Below, piece after piece: positions 27,301-33,852 of a DNA stretch of 33,852 nt. The notes under the pieces are model-generated. The model saw only the letters and a program-made list of their open reading frames with translations. It had not been told where the DNA came from and did not search any database. The translations under genes were made by a program, and so were the position numbers. Source of the stretch: Alphaproteobacteria bacterium (GTDB taxonomy: Bacteria; Pseudomonadota; Alphaproteobacteria; JAPULJ01); assembly GCA_027295145.1 (NCBI GenBank), contig JAPULJ010000189.1:1-33852 (forward strand). Reading direction: 5' to 3'. How positions within the stretch are numbered: position 1 is the stretch's first letter; the number at the start of each line of letters is the position of its first letter.

Positions 27301-27652
27301 CGCCAAACACTTTGATGTGCCCGGCACCACGCTCGTTGAGGAGATCAATCATAAATTTGAAATACTCGACGTGACCACCCTGGTAGGAACTGATGGCGAT
27401 CCCATGGACGTCTTCCTGGATTGCTGCCGTCACGACCTGCTCGACCGACCGGTTATGGCCGAGATGGATGACCTCGGCACCGGCCGCCTGAAGGATTCGA
27501 CGCATGATGTTGATCGCAGCGTCGTGACCGTCGAACAATGCCGCCGCAGTAACAAAGCGCAGGCGATTTTTCGCTTGGTAGCGCTTTGGTTTTGAAGGCA
27601 CCGAAGTCCTTTGCGACTTTCTCTTCTCGTCGAGAATGGCGTCGTCCGGCAT
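24365..27652 (-). CDS. icmF: Fused isobutyryl-CoA mutase (IcmF-type: B12 domain, MeaB-like GTPase, mutase domain)
   Basis: B12-binding region [44 protein letters not shown]; G-domain P-loop [12 protein letters not shown]; mutase [44 protein letters not shown] and [16 protein letters not shown]. Start taken at [12 protein letters not shown]. Confidence 0.92.
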   Translation of the reverse strand: [1095 protein letters not shown]

Positions 27653-27777
27653 GATCTTCTCCAAATGGAATTCCCGCCCACCTGCCGGTACGGGAGAGCA
27701 ACAGTCTAGCACATGCGTCAGGCCGTGATCACAGACTACCCGCCGTCGAGCAACAGGCAACTTGCTTGATCAGAAGG

Positions 27778-27831
27778 AGCCTGCAATTGAAGCTTTACGT
27801 TTACGTTAACGTAAAGCTTCAATTGCAGGCT
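27778..27831. repeat. Long perfect inverted repeat upstream of icmF
   Basis: AGCCTGCAATTGAAGCTTTACGTT-tacgtt-AACGTAAAGCTTCAATTGCAGGCT: 24-bp perfect arms, 6-nt spacer. Contains the palindrome TTTACGTTAACGTAAA. Confidence 0.9.
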
Positions 27832-28057
27832 GTCAATCTTGTTGACCGCGATGATTTTTGTATGGTCATAGGAACTGAAGCAACTTTGGCGAGCTGCTGG
27901 GTGATGTAATATTAACCATGTTGTGGTTGTCTGCTCGGTTATGGCCAGCGGTTGGGAATTGGCAGTAGTGGTCTCGCGCTCACATCTATTGAAAGGCCCG
28001 TTGCGGGTAGCGGGCGAACGGCTTAGATTCCCATTGATCGCCATGGGCGAGACATAG

Positions 28058-29089
<1,032 letters not shown>

Positions 29090-29162
29090 CGCCTCGATCG
29101 TTCACAGGAATGTATGGGCGGGTTTGAAACGGCCTTTCAACATTTGAATCCGAGCACGGATT

Positions 29163-29702
29163 TCAAGCTGCTAATTCGCCCGAATCGACCCCGTGCAGAT
29201 AAGCCAGCATCGTATCGGCGTCCGAGACCTCGAACGGGTCGGTCGGACTGTCATCTTCTAAGCCCGGCTCGGCAAAAAGCTTGGTAATCTCTCCGTCATC
29301 GATTAGGGCCGAGTAACGCCATGAGCGCATCCCGAAGCCGAGATTGTCCTTCTTGACTAGCATCCCCATGCGTCGGGTGAAGTCACCCGAGCCGTCGGGA
29401 AGCAGGCGGACCTTTGCGGCGCCCTGGTGCTTGCCCCACTGATACATCACGAAGGCATCGTTGACCAATAGGCAGATCACCTCGTCGACGCCGAGCGCCT
29501 TGAACTCATCGTAGAGTTCTTCGTAGCGCGGTAGATGCGTCGACGAGCAAGTCGGCGTGAAAGCACTAGGCAACCCGAACAGAACGACTTTTCTACCATT
29601 GAAAAGCTCGTCGCTGGTCACGTCCTGCCAGCGAAACGGATTGGGGCCCTCGACCGATTTGTCACGGACGCGGGTCTTGAAAGTGATGTTAGGTACGCGC
29701 AT
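29163..29702 (-). CDS. Peroxiredoxin (Prx5/AhpE-type)
   Basis: [58 protein letters not shown]; start at [14 protein letters not shown]. Confidence 0.92.
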   Translation of the reverse strand: MRVPNITFKTRVRDKSVEGPNPFRWQDVTSDELFNGRKVVLFGLPSAFTPTCSSTHLPRYEELYDEFKALGVDEVICLLVNDAFVMYQWGKHQGAAKVRLLPDGSGDFTRRMGMLVKKDNLGFGMRSWRYSALIDDGEITKLFAEPGLEDDSPTDPFEVSDADTMLAYLHGVDSGELAA

Positions 29703-29947
29703 CGATTGTTCCTCGCCGTGCAGCGGCATATTCGGCGGGAAGAGCCGGCTTTGACGCTCAAAATGTGTGTAGCACTACTTGCCAATACCCGGTGTGGGTA
29801 TAATGCTCAAAGCCCGGGACAGCCCGCAGATCATAGCCTGTTCAAGGATCGGCATTGTATATGAGTATTTCAGTTTAGAATTCAACTAATAATAATTCGC
29901 AATAAATTTTATTATCCAACGTCGCTCCGATCTAAGCAAGCGATAGC

Positions 29948-31105
29948 CTATTCTGGCGTATCGTCGGCTCCTAGCTGATCGCGCGACACAGCGGTATCGA
30001 GCCAGACCGCAATCCTCCGATCGTGCCACGGGACCGACGATCCCCGGCCATGAAAGCCGACATGGCCGCCGCTATGGCTCAGCACCAGCTTCGTGTTCGG
30101 GCTCAGCTTCTGCACAGATTCTTCGTAGGTCCTAACAGGGATCCAAGGATCGTTGCGAGCGTGAAGGATCAGGGTAGGAATACCGATACGCGCAAGAAAG
30201 CCGTTCGCCGAGGACTTGGCGTAGTAGTCCTTCGCGCCGGCGAAACTGTTGCGGGGCGCAACGAAAGTATCGTCGAACGCGTAGACCGTCTTTGCGGCCG
30301 CAATGGCCTCCCGCTCGCCATCGCTCAACCGCGCGCCCCTCGCGCCCGCCTCGTTCTTCATCATAGCCAATAGCCAGCGCTGGTAGAGCCAGTTTCGCGG
30401 CCGGTTAAATCGCTGGGCGGCCGCCGCCAGATCGATTGGCGCCGAGACCGATGCGGCCGCTATGAACGGCGCCAATACCCCTTCTTCCCCAAGATATTTC
30501 AACAACATGTTGCCGCCGAGAGAATAACCAATCGCAATTGCGCCATGCGCCAAGATCGCATCGTCAAGCGCGGCTAACACGAAGCGCAAATCATCGCTGC
30601 GCCCGGCATGATATTGCTCGGTGCAGTGCGACCTAGACGGCCCCGCGCCCCTTAGGTTGAGGCGCAACACAGGATGCTCCCGGTCGAGCCAGAACCGGGC
30701 GCTGTTGAGGATGTAATCGCTGTCCTGGCACCCGGTCAGACCGTGGATCAGCACAATCAGGGGTCGTCGCGATTGATTTGCAGGCCGGTCGAGCACGGCG
30801 AGCATGACGTCGCCGGACCCGTCGTTGGTGGGAAGTTCCAGCCTGCGAGCATTCGCGGATGGTACCCGAACCGGTGATCGGACGAGAGAGTTCCGTATTG
30901 TCTGTAAGTCAGGTCCGTACCAGGGAAAGCGCGCCCTGAACTCGCTTTCTGCCAATTCCCCAGCCTCCGCGGCGCTGCTCCATGGGTCCGATCGTGTATT
31001 TACATACGGCCTTGCCAGATATCCTGCCAGGCCGTAGCGGCAGCAAATCATCCCGGCGTTGCGCGCGCGGCCCGGCTCGGGCAAATTATCAGGCGCGTGA
31101 CGCAA
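29948..31105 (-). CDS. Alpha/beta hydrolase, YheT-like
   Basis: LIVLIHGLTGCQDSDYILNSARFWLDREHPVLRLNLRGAGPSR and nucleophile IAIGYSLGGNMLLKYLGEEG. N-terminus uncertain. Confidence 0.88.
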   Translation of the reverse strand: MRHAPDNLPEPGRARNAGMICCRYGLAGYLARPYVNTRSDPWSSAAEAGELAESEFRARFPWYGPDLQTIRNSLVRSPVRVPSANARRLELPTNDGSGDVMLAVLDRPANQSRRPLIVLIHGLTGCQDSDYILNSARFWLDREHPVLRLNLRGAGPSRSHCTEQYHAGRSDDLRFVLAALDDAILAHGAIAIGYSLGGNMLLKYLGEEGVLAPFIAAASVSAPIDLAAAAQRFNRPRNWLYQRWLLAMMKNEAGARGARLSDGEREAIAAAKTVYAFDDTFVAPRNSFAGAKDYYAKSSANGFLARIGIPTLILHARNDPWIPVRTYEESVQKLSPNTKLVLSHSGGHVGFHGRGSSVPWHDRRIAVWLDTAVSRDQLGADDTPE

Positions 31106-31151
31106 AGTGATAGTTGTGCCAGAGATTAGATTGATCGGAGGAACTTGACCG

Positions 31152-33560
31152 ATGCGGAGAGTATTCAGATGGGTCGGCAGGATCTTCCTCGGCGTGACGG
31201 TTTTGGTTCTGGTGGCCGGTGTCGCGGGTTATTTCGTGCTGCGCACTTCCCTGCCGAAGATCGACGGCACGATTGTCGTCCAAGGGCTGGAAAAGCCGGT
31301 TGAAATCATTCGCGACAGCAACGGTATTCCGCACATTTTCGCGGCAAACGATCGCGACGCCTCTTTCGCGCTCGGCTACGTTCACGCCCAGGACCGCCTC
31401 CTGCAAATGGAGCTGATGCGGCGGTTCGGCGCAGGCCGGCTTGCCGAGATCGTCGGGGCGCCAGCGCTTCGGGTGGACCGCGTCGCGCGTACGCTCGGCC
31501 TATATCGCTTGGCTGAAGCGAGCTTCGTCCATCTGCAATCGAAGACCCAAGCCGGTCTCAAAGCCTATGCAGCGGGGGTTAATTCCTATCTTGCAACGCA
31601 CAATGGCCTGCTGCCGATGAGCTTTTACTTGCTTGGGTTCAAGCCCGAGCCTTGGCGGCCGGCGGACTCGTTGGTATGGGGCCGCATCATGGCGACCCGG
31701 CTCGCCTTCAACTGGCGGAACGAGCTGCTGCGCGCCTACCTCGCCAAAAAAATTGGCGCCGATAAGATCTCTGCCCTGTGGCCAGCCGCCCCTAAAGACG
31801 CACCCTTTACACTGGCTGGCGGCGACAGCAATCGCAGTCAGATTTTTGAAACATTTGGCGCGGGGGCAATCTTCTCTGCCCTTCCCGGCGATATTGGATC
31901 CGGCGCTTCGAACGCCTGGGTGGTTTCTGGGACCCACACGAAAACTGGCAAACCAATCCTCGCTAATGACCCACACTTGCAGATCGGCGCACCGATCCTT
32001 TGGTACCTCGCCCATATCGAAACGCCTTCAGGCAAGATCATTGGCGCAACCGTTCCCGGTGTGCCGACAGTCATTGTCGGCCACAACGGTTATATCGCCT
32101 GGGGTTTCACCACCACTTATGCAGACACCGACGATGTATTCATCGAGCGCATTGACCCCAAATCACCATCGAAATATCTCACCCCCACCGGCCCGAAGCC
32201 CTTCAAGACGCGGACCGAGATCATCAAAGTCAAGTCCGGTAAAGACGTACAGCTTGTGGTGCGCGAAACCCGTCACGGCCCGGTCCTGAACGGCATGCTC
32301 GGCAAACGCGCGCGAGCCGCGATACCGGCCGGTCAGGTTTTGGCGCTGTCGACGCCGTGGCTGCGTGAGAGCGACACGACGCCCGATGCGCTCTACAATT
32401 TGAACCGGGCGCGCAACTGGACCCAGTTCACGGCCGCGCTTCGCCGCTGGGTGGCACCACCACAGAACATCACATATGCGGATGTTGGGGGAACAATAGG
32501 CCTTTACACGCCCAGCCTGATCCCCATCCGCATGCAGGGTGATGGCTATATGCCGGTGCCGGGATGGACGAGCGAGTACGATTGGAGCCGGTTCATTCCT
32601 TTCTCCGAGCTTCCATTTGTGAAGAACCCGATGTCGGGCCGGATCGTGAACGCCAACAACCGCCTCGTCGGCCCCTCCTATCCCCACTTTATCTCCCGCG
32701 AATGGGGAGCCCACTATCGGGCCAGCCGCATTAGTAAGCTTTTGGCCAACACGGCCAATCATGACCTCGATACCATGGCCAAAATCCAAGGAGATCGTCT
32801 ATCGGTGATGGCAGCGGATCTGCTGCCGCTTTTGTTGGCCGCACCGGTCAAGGGCGAACGCCAAAAAAGAGCCGTCCAGCTTTTACGCGGCTGGAACCGG
32901 GAGATGGACCGAAAACGTCCGGAGCCTCTAATCTTCATGGCCTGGGTTCGCGAGATCAATCGCGCGCTCTATGCGGATGAACTGGGCAAGCTCTTCCCAC
33001 TTTATTTTGGCGTGCGACCCAAGGTCGTACGTCACATGCTCACCAAAGATACTTCGTGGTGTGATGATGTAAGAACGCCCAGCAAGGAAACCTGCAACCA
33101 GCGCATCGCAACAGCCCTCGATCGCGCCCTGACCGACCTGCGGAAGCGCTACGGCGCCGAACCGGCCGATCTGCGATGGGGCAAGGCGCACTATGCCGAC
33201 TTCCGCCATCCCGTGCTCAACTACGTGCCGGTGATCAAACGCATCGCCAATCTCAGCATCCCTTCGAACGGTGGACGTTTCACCGTCAACAAAGCGAGCC
33301 CGCGCATTGGCGACGCCAAAGCGCCTTTCGCTCAGCGCTCCGGGCCGGGCTATCGCGCAATCTACGATTTAGCCAAACTCGATCGATCGCGCTTCATCAT
33401 CGCAACGGGGCAATCGGGCAATCCATTCTCGCGCCATTACGACGATTTCGTCGAGCGCTGGCGCGACATTCGCTATGTGAAGATCACCGGTACACGTGCC
33501 GAACTCCGGCGCAATGCAAGCGGTGTCCTCTCGCTTATACCGTCCGATGGCAAAAATTAG
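31152..33560 (+). CDS. Penicillin acylase-family N-terminal nucleophile hydrolase
   Basis: IIRDSNGIPHIFAANDRDASFALGYVHAQDRLLQMELMRR; autocleavage site GSGASNAWVVSGTHTKTGKPILANDPHL; HNGYIAWGFTTTYADTDDVFIERID. Confidence 0.94.
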   Translation: MRRVFRWVGRIFLGVTVLVLVAGVAGYFVLRTSLPKIDGTIVVQGLEKPVEIIRDSNGIPHIFAANDRDASFALGYVHAQDRLLQMELMRRFGAGRLAEIVGAPALRVDRVARTLGLYRLAEASFVHLQSKTQAGLKAYAAGVNSYLATHNGLLPMSFYLLGFKPEPWRPADSLVWGRIMATRLAFNWRNELLRAYLAKKIGADKISALWPAAPKDAPFTLAGGDSNRSQIFETFGAGAIFSALPGDIGSGASNAWVVSGTHTKTGKPILANDPHLQIGAPILWYLAHIETPSGKIIGATVPGVPTVIVGHNGYIAWGFTTTYADTDDVFIERIDPKSPSKYLTPTGPKPFKTRTEIIKVKSGKDVQLVVRETRHGPVLNGMLGKRARAAIPAGQVLALSTPWLRESDTTPDALYNLNRARNWTQFTAALRRWVAPPQNITYADVGGTIGLYTPSLIPIRMQGDGYMPVPGWTSEYDWSRFIPFSELPFVKNPMSGRIVNANNRLVGPSYPHFISREWGAHYRASRISKLLANTANHDLDTMAKIQGDRLSVMAADLLPLLLAAPVKGERQKRAVQLLRGWNREMDRKRPEPLIFMAWVREINRALYADELGKLFPLYFGVRPKVVRHMLTKDTSWCDDVRTPSKETCNQRIATALDRALTDLRKRYGAEPADLRWGKAHYADFRHPVLNYVPVIKRIANLSIPSNGGRFTVNKASPRIGDAKAPFAQRSGPGYRAIYDLAKLDRSRFIIATGQSGNPFSRHYDDFVERWRDIRYVKITGTRAELRRNASGVLSLIPSDGKN

Positions 33561-33852
33561 AACGAAAACCAAGCCAGTCGATGGCGCGGCGTTATGTATT
33601 GACGATATTCGCGCCGCCGCGGCGATGATCGGCGACACCATTCCGCCGACGCCGCTCGTCCGGTCCCAAGTTCTCTCCCAGCAAGCCGGTTGCGACATCT
33701 GGCTAAAGCTTGAGAACCTTCGTTTCACCGGCTCGTTCAAGGATCGCGGCGCGCTGGTCAAGCTGACCAGCCTCAGCAAAGCCGAGCGCCGCGCCGGCGT
33801 GATCGCCATGTCCGCCGGTAATCACGCGCAGGGCGTTGCCTTCAATGCCCGA
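33547..33852 (+). CDS. Threonine ammonia-lyase / PLP-dependent serine-threonine dehydratase, 3' truncated by the window edge
   Basis: Manual translation: MAKIRTKTKPVDGAALCIDDIRAAAAMIGDTIPPTPLVRSQVLSQQAGCDIWLKLENLRFTGSFKDRGALVKLTSLSKAERRAGVIAMSAGNHAQGVAFNAR; PLP lysine motif GSFKDRGA and SAGNHAQG. Missing from the ORF track because it is open at the end. Confidence 0.88.
   Translation, partial: MAKIRTKTKPVDGAALCIDDIRAAAAMIGDTIPPTPLVRSQVLSQQAGCDIWLKLENLRFTGSFKDRGALVKLTSLSKAERRAGVIAMSAGNHAQGVAFNAR

Noticed and set aside
29785-29801. ATACCC-ggtgt-GGGTAT inverted repeat with TATAAT after it
   Set aside because: Only 6-bp arms; the possible plus-strand promoter has a 14-bp spacer and no downstream gene on that strand.

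Overview
This 33.9-kb window looks like chromosomal DNA from an alphaproteobacterium (MucR, an RpoH-like sigma factor and LdtR are present). It is mostly core and metabolic genes, with a small catabolic/regulatory stretch in the middle. From left to right: a partial PBP1A-type penicillin-binding protein; ribD-nrdR-glyA-rpiB (minus strand); a MucR/Ros regulator; a complete branched-chain amino-acid ABC transporter cluster (substrate-binding protein, small membrane protein, livF, livG, livM, livH); a small DUF6898-like protein; glutaryl-CoA dehydrogenase; a flavoprotein, quinone oxidoreductase and alpha/beta hydrolase next to a divergent HxlR regulator; a Cys-rich MarR; an RpoH-like sigma factor; an LdtR-type MarR; an FHA protein and a methyltransferase; a zinc-ribbon miniprotein and infA; a MaoC dehydratase; a secreted unknown protein and a bactofilin; a disrupted septoil-knot-like gene; icmF; hemB; a peroxiredoxin; a YheT-like hydrolase; a penicillin acylase; and the start of a threonine dehydratase. 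I did not see a convincing new multi-gene system, CRISPR array, transposon or tRNA. The best unexplained signals are (1) a secreted protein built of 13-residue tandem repeats, interrupted by an in-frame TAA exactly where the other repeats have Tyr/His (about 23976-24311, minus); (2) a 54-bp inverted repeat with perfect 24-bp arms upstream of icmF; (3) near-perfect palindromes immediately upstream of the LdtR-like and HxlR genes, which look like autoregulatory operators; and (4) a MarR with a six-cysteine C-terminal tail. All calls come from reading the sequence and from memory of protein families; no searches were run.
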